From CAJCJE01 sp963818685 (lineage in GTDB: Bacteria > Actinomycetota > Actinomycetes > Mycobacteriales > Pseudonocardiaceae), in the NCBI GenBank assembly GCA_963818685.1, contig CAWFTJ010000002.1, positions 186,001 to 250,000 on the forward strand: 64,000 nt of DNA. The letters run 5' to 3'. Shown piece after piece: positions 51,430 to 60,569 of this stretch. Positions within the stretch are counted from its first letter, which is position 1; each line of letters opens with the position of its first letter. Both the position numbers and the translations under genes were made by a program. The notes under the pieces are model-generated. The model did no database searches. It saw only the letters and a program-made list of their open reading frames with translations, and was not told the origin of the DNA.

Positions 51430-51887
51430 CAGTTACCGCTCCCGAACAGCTTCTCGACGTTGTACTGGAGCATGAAGTAGGCGCTGGGGATCATCACCAG
51501 CGACCCAGATCACGATGATCGTCCAGAGCATCGCCCGCTGCACCTTCGGCCCCTTGGCCAGAAGTCCACCAGCATGATCCGCAGGCCGTTGAGCGCGTGG
51601 TAGAGCACGGCGCCGACCAGGCCCACCTCCATCAGGTTGACCAGCGGATTCTTGTAGAGGCTGATCACCCGGTCGTAGGACGTTCGGCGAGACCCGGACC
51701 AGCGCGGTGTCCAGGACGTGCGCGAACAGGAAGAAGAAGGTCAGCACGCCGGTGATCCGGTGCGCCACCCACGACCACATGCCGAGGTCGCCGCGGTAGA
51801 GCTTGCCGCCCGGCGCCCCGGGCCTGCTCCTGCGTCGGAATCGGCGCCAGGCGGTGGCGACGGCGCGGTGCTTGCCGTGCTGGACAT
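51429..51887 (-). CDS. sdhC: Succinate dehydrogenase cytochrome b subunit C, several frameshifts
   Basis: Recognised from LYRGDLGMWSWVAHRITGVLTFFFLFAHVL and downstream pieces LYKNPLVNLMEVGLVGAVLYHALNGLRIMLVDF and AKGPKVQRAMLWTIIVIWVA, which lie in different frames. Breaks are near 51,815, 51,679, 51,558 and 51,500. The likely start is the ATG at 51887 (MSSTASTAPSPPPG) with GGAGG upstream. The repaired protein would have about 150 aa and three helices, with haem-binding His in the HRITG and FAHVLD segments. First gene of the sdh operon. Confidence 0.8.
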
Positions 51888-52447
51888 CGGCGAACGGCCT
51901 CCAACATCGCTGGTGCTCAGTCGTTGAGCAATGGCGCGCCGCCAGCACAGCGGAGAATCCGCATGACAGAAGCGCGCGGGGGACGTTGGGATGCTAAACC
52001 TCGCGTCGCGAATCGGCCCACGTCACGACGCCCGCTGTGATCGATGGAACACCGGGCGTCCCGATCGGAGCATGGTCGTCGATCCAGCTGTTGACCAGCG
52101 AGAACACGTCAATCCACTGTGGTCTGATGCGGCGCACGCCACAGCGGGCGCCGTACCGGCGTGCGCAGGTGTCCGATCCCGCCCAGTGATCGTCGCGTTT
52201 CGGTATTTGGGCTGGTGATGACGGTCCGGTGTGCGGTAGTCACCCGTCTCGGGCACGATTCGGTCACGTGGGGCTACGACGTTGTGGGGAACCTCTCGAC
52301 GGGCGGTACGGTCTCGCGAATAACACCGGTGTCGACCGGTGCCCGCAGGAGATGTTCCGGCGGGGGTGGGCCCCCGGCAGGGGGTCGGTAATGACGCAGT
52401 GGTACGGACCTCGCACACCGCGGTGTGCGACGGGAGAGGAGACAGCC
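51888..52447. other. Divergent intergenic region between sdhC and the nucleoside importer
   Basis: About 560 bases without a supportable gene. It should hold promoters for both operons. A partial CRP-like half site (TGTGATCGATGGAACA near 52,036) is the only regulatory hint and is weak. The region lies within the error-rich patch, so operators may be distorted. The 3' end holds the ribosome site GGGAGAGGAGA of the BMP gene. Confidence 0.5.
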
Positions 52448-53546
52448 TTGCGCCGAGTACGAGGGATGACCGTCGTCGCCGGCTTGGTGGCGCTCGGGTT
52501 GGTACTCGTCGGATGCGGCACGAAGCCGACTTCCTCGGGTAGCTCGCCGAGCAGCTCCAACAGCGGCAGCGGCGGCACGAGCAGCTTCAACGCGTGCATG
52601 GTCACCGACACCGGTGGTATCGACGACAGTCGTTCAACGCCTCCGCGTGGGCCGGCATGCAGGCCGCCCAGAAGGACGGCAAGGCAACAGTCAGTACGTC
52701 CAGTCGAACACCGAGAACGACTACGTACCGAACATCACGGCGCTCGAGCCAAGCAGAACTGCAACATCGATCGTCACGGTCGGCGGCCTGATGGGCCGGC
52801 GACCACGAACGCCGCCAAGGCCAACCCGAGCCAGCACTTCGCCATCGTGGACAACGCCGGCAACGGGACCAACATCCAGGGCCTGCAGTTCAACACCGCC
52901 CAGGCCGGCTTCCTCGCCGGTTACCTTGCCGCCGGCTACTCCAAGACCGGCAAGGTCGCCACCTTCGGCGGCCAGAAGATCGCCCCGCGTGACCATCTAC
53001 ATGGACGGCTTCTGGGAGGGCGTGCAGTACTACAACAAGCAGAACAGCAAGAGCGTCCAGGTGCTCGGTTGGGACGAGAAGTCCCAGAACGGGAGCTTCG
53101 CCAACTCCTTCACCGACCAGACCAAGGGCCCCAGCTGGCGAAGAACTTCATCCAGGCCAGGGCGCCGACGTGATCTTCCCGGTCGCCGGTGGCACCGGCC
53201 TCGGCGGCGTCGCCGCGGTCGCCTCGTCGGGCGGCAAGGCCACGGTCGATCTGGGTCGACACCGACGGCTGCATCTCGGCCCCGCAGTACTGCAACGTGT
53301 TCCTGTCCACCGCGTTCAAGAACATGGACAACGCGGTGCAGGCATCGGTCGAGCAGGCAAGCGGCGGCACCTTCGCCACCAAGGACTACATCGGCACGCT
53401 GGCCAACGGTGGTGTCGGCCTCTCGCCGTACCACGACTTCGCGGCCAAGATCCCGCAGGCCCTGCAGAGCCAGCTCAGGCCAGATCAAGCAGGACATCAT
53501 CAGCGGCAAGATCAAGATCACCTCGCCGTCCCAGCCCAAGGGCTGA
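52448..53546 (+). CDS. BMP-family ABC transporter substrate-binding lipoprotein (nucleoside type), frameshifted
   Basis: The TTG at 52448 follows GGAGAGGAGACAGCC and gives MRRVRGMTVVAGLVALGLVLVGC, a signal peptide with lipobox LVGC. A Ser/Gly linker and the PBP1-BMP domain follow in shifting frames: ACMVTDTGGIDD, SFNASAWAGMQAAQKDGK, YVQSNTENDYVPNITALE, HFAIVDNAGNGTNIQGLQFNTA, GFLAGYLAAGYSKTGKVATFGG, VIFPVAGGTGLGGVAAV, STAFKNMDNAVQ and IKQDIISGKIKI. At least nine single-base breaks lie between 52,629 and 53,477. Relatives bind purine nucleosides (BmpA, Med), which fits cdd and deoA downstream. The repaired length is about 360 aa. Confidence 0.85.
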
Positions 53547-53642
53547 CCGGCGCGAACGGCTCAACCGGCGCTCGTGTCGACGAAGTCCCGTCGACACGGG
53601 CGCCGGACCGTGTTCCAGCCCGAACAGGAGGTGCGGCGCGCG

Positions 53643-55278
53643 ATGCGACTCGAACTGCGAGGCATCACCAAGCGCTTCGGCTCGCTGGTCGCCAACGACG
53701 CCATCGACCTCGTCGTCGAACCCGGCGAGATCCACGCCCTGCTCGGCGAGAACGGGGCCGGCAAGTCGACCCTGATGAACGTCCTGTACGGCCTGTACAG
53801 CCGGACGACGGCGAGATCGTCATCGACGGCGAGCCGGTCACGTTCGAGCGGCCCCGGCGACGCGATCGCGCGCCGGCATCGGCATGGTGCACCAGCACTT
53901 CATGCTGATCCCGGTGTTCACCGTCGCCGAGAACGTGATGCTCGGGCACGAGTGGACCAACGGCCCGCTGCGCAGGCTGGACCGGCGCACCGCCGCGCGC
54001 CAAGGTGCGCGAACTGTCCGGGCGATACGGCCTCGACGTCGACCCGGACGCGCTCGTCGGCGACCTGCCGGTCGGCGTGCAGCAGCGGGTCGAGATCCTC
54101 AAGGCCCTTGCCCGCGACGCCGACGTGCTCATCCTGGACGAGCCGACCGCGGTGCTCACCCCGCAGGAGATCGACGACCTCATCCGGGTCATGCGCGACC
54201 TGCGCGACGGCGGCACATCGATCGTGTTCATCACCCACAAGCTGCGCGAGGTCAAGGCGGTCGCCGACCGGATCACCGTGATCCGGCGCGGCAAGGTCGT
54301 CGGCGAGGCCGACCCTGCGCGCCGACGAGACCGAACTGGCCAGCATGATGGTCGGCCGCGACGTGCAGCTGGCCGTGGACAAGACGCCGTGCGCGGCCCG
54401 GCGAGGTCGGCCTGCGCATCACCGGCCTGTTCGTCAGCCGACGACCGCGGACAGGTCACTGTGGACGGATCTGACCTCGACGTGCACTGCGGCGAGATCG
54501 TCGCGCTGGCCGGCGTGCAGGGCAACGGCCAGGAGGAACTGGTCGAGGCCATGCTCGGCGTGCGGCCTGCCGACCTCCGGCTCGATCACGCTTGAACGGC
54601 AAGGAACTCACCGGCCGTCGGTCCGCGCGAGGTGCTCCGCGCCGGCGTCGGCTTCGTGCCCGAGGACCGGCAGCACGACGGCCTGGTCGGCGCGTTCACC
54701 GTGGCCGAGAACCTGGTGCTGGACCTGTACAACGTCGAGCCGTTCGGTCCGGCGAGTCGCGCTGCGACTCGGCGAGATCCGCGCGCAACGCCAACGCGGC
54801 GCGTCGACGAGTTCGACATCCGCACCTCCTCGATCGCCGCCCCGGCCAGCACCCTGTCCGGCGGCAACCAGCAGAAGGTCGTGCTGGCGCGGGAGATGTC
54901 GCGTCCGCTGAAGCTGCTCGTCGCCTCCCAGCCGACCCGTGGCGTCGACGTCGGCGCGCAGGAGTTCATCCACAAACGCATCGTCGCCGAACGCGACCGG
55001 GGCACCCCGGTGGTCATCGTGTCCACCGAACTCGACGAGGTACTGGCCCTGGCCGACCGGATCGCCGTCATGTACCGCGGCAAGATCATCGGCGATCCTG
55101 CCGGCCGGCGCCTCCCGCGACGAGGTCGGCCTGATGATGGCCGGCGTCGCGGCGGAACAGGCCCACGCCGAGGCCGAAGTGCACCCCAGCGAACTGGCAG
55201 CGCTCGATCAGGCAGTGCTCGATCAGGCGGCGTCCGACCAGACGGCGCGGACGCGAGTCCGAGGAGTCCTCCTCATGA
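53643..55278 (+). CDS. ABC transporter ATPase with two nucleotide-binding domains (nucleoside importer), frameshifted
   Basis: Sugar/nucleoside-type tandem ATPase. NBD1: LELRGITKRFGSLVANDAI, Walker A GENGAGKSTLMNVLYG, Walker B VLILDEPTAVLTPQE, H-loop FITHKL. NBD2: ALAGVQGNGQEELVEAMLG (the modified second Walker A of this class), signature LSGGNQQKVVLAREMSRP and STELDEVLALADRIAVMYRGKI. At least a dozen single-base breaks occur between 53,803 and 55,245. The natural end is probably TGA at 55276-55278, overlapping the permease ATG (ATGA) after ESEESSS. AGGAGG precedes the ATG at 53643. Repaired length about 530 aa. Confidence 0.85.
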
Positions 55279-56522
55279 GCACCACCACTGGAGAAGCCGG
55301 TCCCGCCAGGCCGAGTTCCTGCCGCGCCGGAGGAACGCAGGCCGCGCGCCGGCCGCACCTGGCTGGTCAACGTGCTGGCCATCGTCGTCGCCCTGGTCGT
55401 CGGCGCGCTGCTGATGATCTTCTCCGACGACCGGGTGCGCCCGTCCTCGGCTACTTGTTCACCTCGCCGGGCGACTTCTTCACCAACTCCTGGGCGGTCG
55501 TGTCCAACGCCTACTCGGCGATGTTCTCCGGCGCGATCTTCGACTTCGCACAACGACGGCTCGGTCGCCGGCATCTTCGGCCCGATCTCGGCCACGGTCA
55601 CCACGGCAGCACCGCTGATCTGCGCCGGTCTCGGCATCTCGCTGGCGTTCCGGTCCGGCCTGTTCAACATCGGTGGCCAGGGCCAGGTCATCGCTCGGCG
55701 CGGTCGGCGCCGGGCTACGTCGGCTTCGGCTGGCACCTGCCGGCCGTGCTGCACGTGATCGTCGCGATCCTCGCCGGCATCATCTTCGGCGCGTTCTGGG
55801 GCTTCATCTCCGGTTACCTCAAGGCCCGCACCGGCGCGCACGAGGTGATCACCACGATCATGCTCAACTACGTCGCCCTGTCCGGGCTGCAGTACCTGTT
55901 GAGCATCAAGAGCTTCGAGCAGCCAGGCAACCCGCAGGGCAGCAAGATCATCGACAACAACGCCAAACTCCCGTCGTTCGGCGCCGGCCTCGATTTCAAC
56001 GTCGGCATCATCCTGGCCATCGCCGCCGCCATCGGCGTGTGGTGGCTGCTCACCCGCAGCACCATCGGGTTCCGGCTGCGCGCGGTCGGCGCCAACCCGG
56101 CAGCTGCCCGCACCGCGGGCATGAGCGTGTCCAGCTCCACCGTGCAGGCCATGCTGATCGCCGGCGGCCTCGCTGGCCTGGCCGGCGCGATCATCCTCAC
56201 CGGCGGCGCAACCTCCTACCAGGTCGTGCCCGGCATCGACTCCAACGTCGGCTTCGACGCGATCACCGTCGCGCTGCTCGGCCGCTCCACCCCGTGGGGC
56301 ACCGTGTTCGGCGGCCTGCTGGTCGGCGCGTTGCAGGCCGGCGGCCGGATCATGCAGGTCACCACCGCCGCACAGGGCGGGACCGGCATCTCGATCAACA
56401 TCGTCACCGTCATCGAGGCGCTGATCGTCATCTTCATCGCGGCGCCGAGGCTGATCCGCGCGCTGTTCCGGCTCAGGGAGGGCGCGGCCAGCGCACTCAG
56501 CGCCGCCAGCACCAACCTGAGC
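55275..56522 (+). CDS. ABC transporter permease 1 (nucleoside importer), frameshifted at 5' end
   Basis: The ATG at 55275 (MSTTTGEAG) follows GAGGAG. The N-terminal third is broken several times up to about 55,715: RTWLVNVLAIVVALVVGALLM, GYLFTSPGDFFTNSWAVVSNAYSAMF, ATVTTAAPLICAGLGISLAFRSGLFNIGGQGQ. From about 55,745 the frame is clean: YVGFGWHLPAVLHVIVAILAG, ARTGAHEVITTIMLNYVALSGL, LRAVGANPAAARTAGMS. It belongs to the BPD_transp_2 family with about 9 helices. In this sequence its frame runs on without a stop into permease 2; the boundary given is the putative start of that domain. Confidence 0.8.
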
Positions 56523-57788
56523 GTGGTCATCACCATCGCGCGCAAGCAGCGGGTACCCAAGCACCTGCTGATCGGCGGCGTGCAGATCGTGCTCGGCGTG
56601 CTCGGGCTGTGGGCGTTCGGCCTCACCGCCCGCGTCGGCCACCAGGTCCTGTTGCAGTTCTCCCTGTCCAACGAGGCCGTGCACATCCCGCAGGCCACCT
56701 TCGTCGCCCGCCCGGTCACCATCGTGCTGTGCCTGCTGACGATCATCGCCGGCATCCTGCGCGTCACCAAGGTGCTCGGTCCGCGCGCCGCCACGTCGAT
56801 CGCGATCTTCGGCCTGGTCACCGCGTTCATGCTCTGGTCGGTCGCCGGCTCGACCAACGGCCTGAACATCGCGTCACTGCTCCAGGGTTCGCTGTTCCCG
56901 GCCGCCATCCCGCTGATCCTCGGCGGCCTCGCCGGCATCATCGGCGAACGCGCAGGCGTGGTGAACGTGGCGCTGGAAGGCCAGCTGCTGCTCGGCGCGT
57001 TCGTGGCCGCCGTCGCCAGCACGATCGCCGGCAACGAGTGGATCGGCGCGCTCGGCGGCATGCTCGCCGGCCTCGTGCTCGGCGCGCTGCTCGCCGTGCT
57101 CGCCATCCGCTACCTGGTCGACCAGGTGATCATCGGCGTCGTGCTGAACCTGTTCGTCGGCGGCATCACCGCGTTCCTCTACGTGAAGCTGCTGGCGGCG
57201 TACCCGAAGCAGTTCAACACGCCCACGTTCTTCCCGACCATCAAGATCCCGGTGCTCGGCGACATCCCGATCATCGGGCCGGTGTTCTTCGACGGCACGA
57301 TCTTCCTCTACATCACCTACGCGCTCGTGTTCCTCGTGCACTTCTTCCTGTTCCACACCAGGTGGGGCCTGCGGGTGCGCTCGGTCGGCGAACACCCGAA
57401 GGCAGCGGACACGGTCGGCATCAACGTCAAGCGCACCCGCTACCGCGCCCTGCTGATCGCCGGCCTGATCGCCGGTCTCGGCGGCGCGTTCCTGGTGATC
57501 GGCCTCGGTTCCGGCAACACGTTCGGCATCAACATGTCCTCCGGCAAGGGCTATATCGCGCTCGCCGCGGTCATCTTCGGCCGCTGGCGACCGAGCGGGG
57601 CGGTAGCGGCCGCACTGCTGTTCGGTTTCGCCAACCAGTTGGGCAGCCTGCTCTCCCAGGCCGGTGCGCCGATCGACTCGAACCTGCTGCTCACCGCGCC
57701 CTACATCGCCACCATCATCGCGGTCGCCGGCCTGGTCGGACGGGTCCGCCCGCCCGCTGCCGACGGCCAGCCCTACCTCACAGGTTGA
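56523..57788 (+). CDS. ABC transporter permease 2 (nucleoside importer)
   Basis: The second BPD_transp_2 permease: an N-terminal extra segment (RVPKHLLIGGVQIVLGVLGLW), GLAGIIGERAGVVNVALEGQLLLGAFVAA, YLVDQVIIGVVLNLFVGGIT, HTRWGLRVRSVGEHPKAADTVGI and a C-terminal GLVGRVRPPAADGQPYLTG. The GTG at 56523 is a possible start, preceded by a TGA in another frame at 56518, but in the frame given permease 1 and 2 form one continuous ORF. Separate genes are the norm, so either a true fusion or a compensating indel upstream is possible. cdd starts 4 bases after the stop. Confidence 0.82.
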   Translation: MVITIARKQRVPKHLLIGGVQIVLGVLGLWAFGLTARVGHQVLLQFSLSNEAVHIPQATFVARPVTIVLCLLTIIAGILRVTKVLGPRAATSIAIFGLVTAFMLWSVAGSTNGLNIASLLQGSLFPAAIPLILGGLAGIIGERAGVVNVALEGQLLLGAFVAAVASTIAGNEWIGALGGMLAGLVLGALLAVLAIRYLVDQVIIGVVLNLFVGGITAFLYVKLLAAYPKQFNTPTFFPTIKIPVLGDIPIIGPVFFDGTIFLYITYALVFLVHFFLFHTRWGLRVRSVGEHPKAADTVGINVKRTRYRALLIAGLIAGLGGAFLVIGLGSGNTFGINMSSGKGYIALAAVIFGRWRPSGAVAAALLFGFANQLGSLLSQAGAPIDSNLLLTAPYIATIIAVAGLVGRVRPPAADGQPYLTG

Positions 57789-57791
57789 TTC

Positions 57792-58199
57792 ATGCCCGAC
57801 ATTGACTGGGACGGACTGCGCGCGCAGGCGCAGGCAGCCGCCCAACTCGCCTACTGCCCGTACTCCGGCCTCCAGGTCGGCGCCGCCGCCATTGTCGATG
57901 ACGGCCGCTCGATAACAGGGTGCAACGTGGAGAACGCCTCCTACGGCCTCACCCTGTGCGCGGAATGCACCATGGCCGGCCAACTCCGGCTCACCGGCGG
58001 CGGTCGGCTGGTCGCCGTTGCCTGCCGCAGCGGCAAGGGCGAACTGCTCATGCCGTGTGGCCGCTGCCGGCAGATCCTGCGTGAACTCGGCGGCCCGGAC
58101 TGCCTTGTCGACACCCCACGCGGCATCCTGCCGATGAGCGAGGTGCTGCCCGACGCGTTCGGCCCCGAATTCCTGCCAGCCAACGGGAGCACCGCATGA
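57792..58199 (+). CDS. cdd: Cytidine deaminase
   Basis: A 135-aa zinc enzyme converting cytidine and deoxycytidine to uridine and deoxyuridine. The catalytic CAE (ligand Cys plus proton-shuttling Glu, in LTLCAECTMAG) and PCGRC zinc motif are intact. YCPYSGLQVGAAA and GCNVENASYGLT are the substrate segments. The gene starts 4 bases after the permease and overlaps deoA by four bases, so it belongs to the importer operon. Confidence 0.97.
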   Translation: MPDIDWDGLRAQAQAAAQLAYCPYSGLQVGAAAIVDDGRSITGCNVENASYGLTLCAECTMAGQLRLTGGGRLVAVACRSGKGELLMPCGRCRQILRELGGPDCLVDTPRGILPMSEVLPDAFGPEFLPANGSTA

Positions 58200-59485
58200 C
58201 CGAGCCGATGTCCGCGGTCGACGTCATCCGCGCCAAGCGCGACGGCGAACGTCTCACGCACCAGCAGATCGACTGGGTCGTCGACGCCTACACCAGGGGT
58301 GTCGTGGCCGACGAGCAGATGTCCGCGCTCGCCATGGCGATCTTCCTCAACGGCATGGACGCGGACGAGACCGCGCGCTGGACCCTCGCCATGATCAACT
58401 CCGGGACGCGGATCGACCTCTCCTCGGTGCCAAGGCCCACCGTGGACAAGCACTCCACCGGCGGCGTCGGCGACAAGATCACCCTCCCGTTGGCCCCGCT
58501 CGTCGCCGCCTGCGGCGCGGCAGTGCCGCAGCTGTCCGGCCGCGGCCTCGGCCACACCGGCGGCACGCTCGACAAACTGGAATCCATCCCCGGTTGGCGG
58601 GCCGGCCTGTCCGAAGCCGAGATCATCAAGCAGCTCGTCGACGTCGGCGCGGTCGTCTGCGCGACCACCCCGACCCTGGCTCCGGCCGACCGCAAGCTCT
58701 ACGCCCTGCGCGACGTCACGTCCACAGTGGAATCGATCCCGCTGATCGCCAGCTCGATCATGAGCAAGAAGATCGCGGAAAGCGCTGGCGCGCTCGTGCT
58801 CGACGTGAAGGTCGGCTCGGGCGCGTTCATGAAAACCCGTGCGGCGGCGACGGATCTCGCGCACGCGCTGGTCGACATCGGCACCCAGCACGGCGTGCGG
58901 TGCAGCGCCCTGCTCACCGACATGTCCGTCCCGCTCGGCCGCGCGGTCGGCAACGCCAACGAGGTCGCCGAGTCGGTCGACGTCCTCAAGGGCGGCGGCC
59001 CTGCGGATGTCGTCGAACTCACCGTCGCCCTGGCCCGCGAAATGCTCACCCTCGGCGGCATCACCGACATCGACCCGGCGCAGGTACTCGCCTCCGGCGC
59101 GGCGTACGAGAAGTGGGCCGAGATGATCCGCGCCCAGGGCGGCGACCCGGAAGCCCCGCTGCCCACCGCGAAACACGTGCACCTCGTCGAAGCCCCGATC
59201 TCCGGCACGCTGACCCGCCTCGACGCCTACGCGGTCGGTGTCGCCGCCTGGCGCCTCGGCGCAGGCCGCGCCCGCAAGGAGGACCCGGTCCAACACGCGG
59301 CCGGAATCATCTGCCGCGTCAAGCCCGGTGAGCCCGTCGAAGCCGGCCAGCCCGTCCTCGAACTGCACACCGACACGCGGGAAACCATCCCCGCCGCACT
59401 GTCCGCATTGGACGGTCAATGGTCGGTCGGCGCCGAGCCGGTCGAAGCAGGCCCACGCGTGCTGGACGTCATTCGCGGTCAGTGA
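58196..59485 (+). CDS. deoA: Thymidine phosphorylase
   Basis: A 429-aa pyrimidine nucleoside phosphorylase releasing thymine or uracil plus deoxyribose-1-phosphate. The signature SGRGLGHTGGTLDKLESIPG is complete. KHSTGGVGDK binds phosphate, and IMSKKIAESAGALVLDVKVGSGAFMK follows. C-terminal domain GVAAWRLGAGRARKEDPVQHAAG. ATG at 58196 overlaps the cdd stop (ATGA). Its 3' end overlaps the convergent Uma2 gene by 7 bases. Confidence 0.98.
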   Translation: MTEPMSAVDVIRAKRDGERLTHQQIDWVVDAYTRGVVADEQMSALAMAIFLNGMDADETARWTLAMINSGTRIDLSSVPRPTVDKHSTGGVGDKITLPLAPLVAACGAAVPQLSGRGLGHTGGTLDKLESIPGWRAGLSEAEIIKQLVDVGAVVCATTPTLAPADRKLYALRDVTSTVESIPLIASSIMSKKIAESAGALVLDVKVGSGAFMKTRAAATDLAHALVDIGTQHGVRCSALLTDMSVPLGRAVGNANEVAESVDVLKGGGPADVVELTVALAREMLTLGGITDIDPAQVLASGAAYEKWAEMIRAQGGDPEAPLPTAKHVHLVEAPISGTLTRLDAYAVGVAAWRLGAGRARKEDPVQHAAGIICRVKPGEPVEAGQPVLELHTDTRETIPAALSALDGQWSVGAEPVEAGPRVLDVIRGQ

Positions 59486-59964
59486 TCCAACTCCTCGACG
59501 TCCAGGCGCACGTCGAGCCCGATCGGGAGAGTGAGCCACTGCGGATTGCCCTTCTCCACAACGGTCTGCAGGACATAGCCGCCGCCCGAGAGGTGGTAGC
59601 AACGCAGGATCGGCGGCCGGTTGCTGACGAGGTCGACATACCAGAACGCTCTGACACCAGCCTCGGCATAGGCCCAACGCTGCTCGGTGCGGCCAGCTCG
59701 TCGGCTCCACGACGAATCCACCTCGACCACGAGCGCGGCGGTGCTCGCCTTGACGGCCTTCGCGCCCTGCTCGATCCGCTCGCAGACCACGAGATCCGCG
59801 ACGCGAGTGACCCGAGGTCGAACCCGCACCGCGACCGAACCCAGCACGTCCCACCCGCGCGGTTCGGCGACCGCCGCGAGCACCCGACCGAGCCGCCCGA
59901 TGATCCGCTGTTGGCGCGGCATCGGCGCGGGCACGGCGGCCGTCGACGCGCGAGAGTTCGTCAT
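59479..59964 (-). CDS. Uma2/DUF820 family (PD-(D/E)XK-type) protein, short N-terminus
   Basis: A 161-aa protein with the Uma2 core: PRQQRIIGRLGRVLAA, VADLVVCE, VVEVDSSWSRRAGRTEQRWAYAEAGVRAFWYVD. These proteins have a restriction-endonuclease-like fold, but their role is unknown and they occur in many copies in actinobacteria. The usual N-terminal YELLDGELV segment is missing or diverged, making it about 25 residues short. The ATG at 59964 was chosen; the frame is open to 60042. The stop overlaps the end of deoA. Confidence 0.8.
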   Translation of the reverse strand: MTNSRASTAAVPAPMPRQQRIIGRLGRVLAAVAEPRGWDVLGSVAVRVRPRVTRVADLVVCERIEQGAKAVKASTAALVVEVDSSWSRRAGRTEQRWAYAEAGVRAFWYVDLVSNRPPILRCYHLSGGGYVLQTVVEKGNPQWLTLPIGLDVRLDVEELDH

Positions 59965-60053
59965 GCGATCACGTTGCCCGCCAAGGCGATCCGACGCAAA
60001 TCGGCTACTAATCCTGACGGTAGATGTCAGTCGGGTGGCCATAACGTAGCCGC

Positions 60054-60509
60054 GTGAACGACTTCGACTTTCTCATCGGTACCTGGGACGTGCACAACCG
60101 CGCGCTGGATCGGGCGTTCGTCGGCAGCGACCAGTGGCACGAGTTTCCCGGACTGTCCACCTGTGTCAGCGCGTTCGAGGGCGCGGGCAACTACGACGAG
60201 ATCGTGTTCCCGACCAAGGGCAAGCGCGGCCTGACCCTGCGGCTGTACAACCCGACAACCAAGGAATGGTCGCTGTACTGGGCCAGCAGCACCGACGGCA
60301 TGCTCGGCGCACCGGTGATCGGCTCGTACCGGGACGGGCGCGGCGAGTTCTTCGGTGACGACCTCAACGACGGTCACCCGGTGCAGGTCCGCTACATCTG
60401 GTCGGACATCACCGCGAACTCGGCGCGCTGGGAGCAGGCGTACTGGGACGTGGCCAAGCAGTTCTGGGAAACCAACTGGATCATGGAGTTCACCCGCCGC
60501 TCCGCATAA
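60054..60509 (+). CDS. DUF1579-like/lipocalin-type hypothetical protein
   Basis: A 151-aa protein beginning FDFLIGTWDVHNRALDR, the FxxGxW opening typical of calycin/DUF1579-like beta-barrels. TLRLYNPTTKEWSLYWASS and a Trp-rich C-terminus (YWDVAKQFWETNWIMEFTR) continue the pattern. It probably binds a small hydrophobic ligand; no catalytic residues are evident. GTG start at 60054, divergent from the Uma2 gene. A strong terminator follows. Confidence 0.75.
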   Translation: MNDFDFLIGTWDVHNRALDRAFVGSDQWHEFPGLSTCVSAFEGAGNYDEIVFPTKGKRGLTLRLYNPTTKEWSLYWASSTDGMLGAPVIGSYRDGRGEFFGDDLNDGHPVQVRYIWSDITANSARWEQAYWDVAKQFWETNWIMEFTRRSA

Positions 60510-60522
60510 GACGCGAACACGA

Positions 60523-60558
60523 CGCTGCCCCCTGACCGAGACGAGTCAGGGGGCAGCG
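60523..60558. terminator. Bidirectional terminator between convergent genes
   Basis: CGCTGCCCCCTGAC and GTCAGGGGGCAGCG form a perfect 14-base stem with an 8-base loop. Confidence 0.85.
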
Positions 60559-60569
60559 GGAGCTGTGGC

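Noticed and set aside
52030..52050. CRP-type site between sdhC and the BMP gene (TGTGA-N6-GAACA)
   Set aside because: The right half-site matches poorly and the region lies in the error-rich patch.
49234..55278. True pseudogenes for sdhA, sdhC, sdhD and the importer genes
   Set aside because: All damage is single-base indels in one sharply bounded patch with intact protein sequence in between, and succinate dehydrogenase is a core function.
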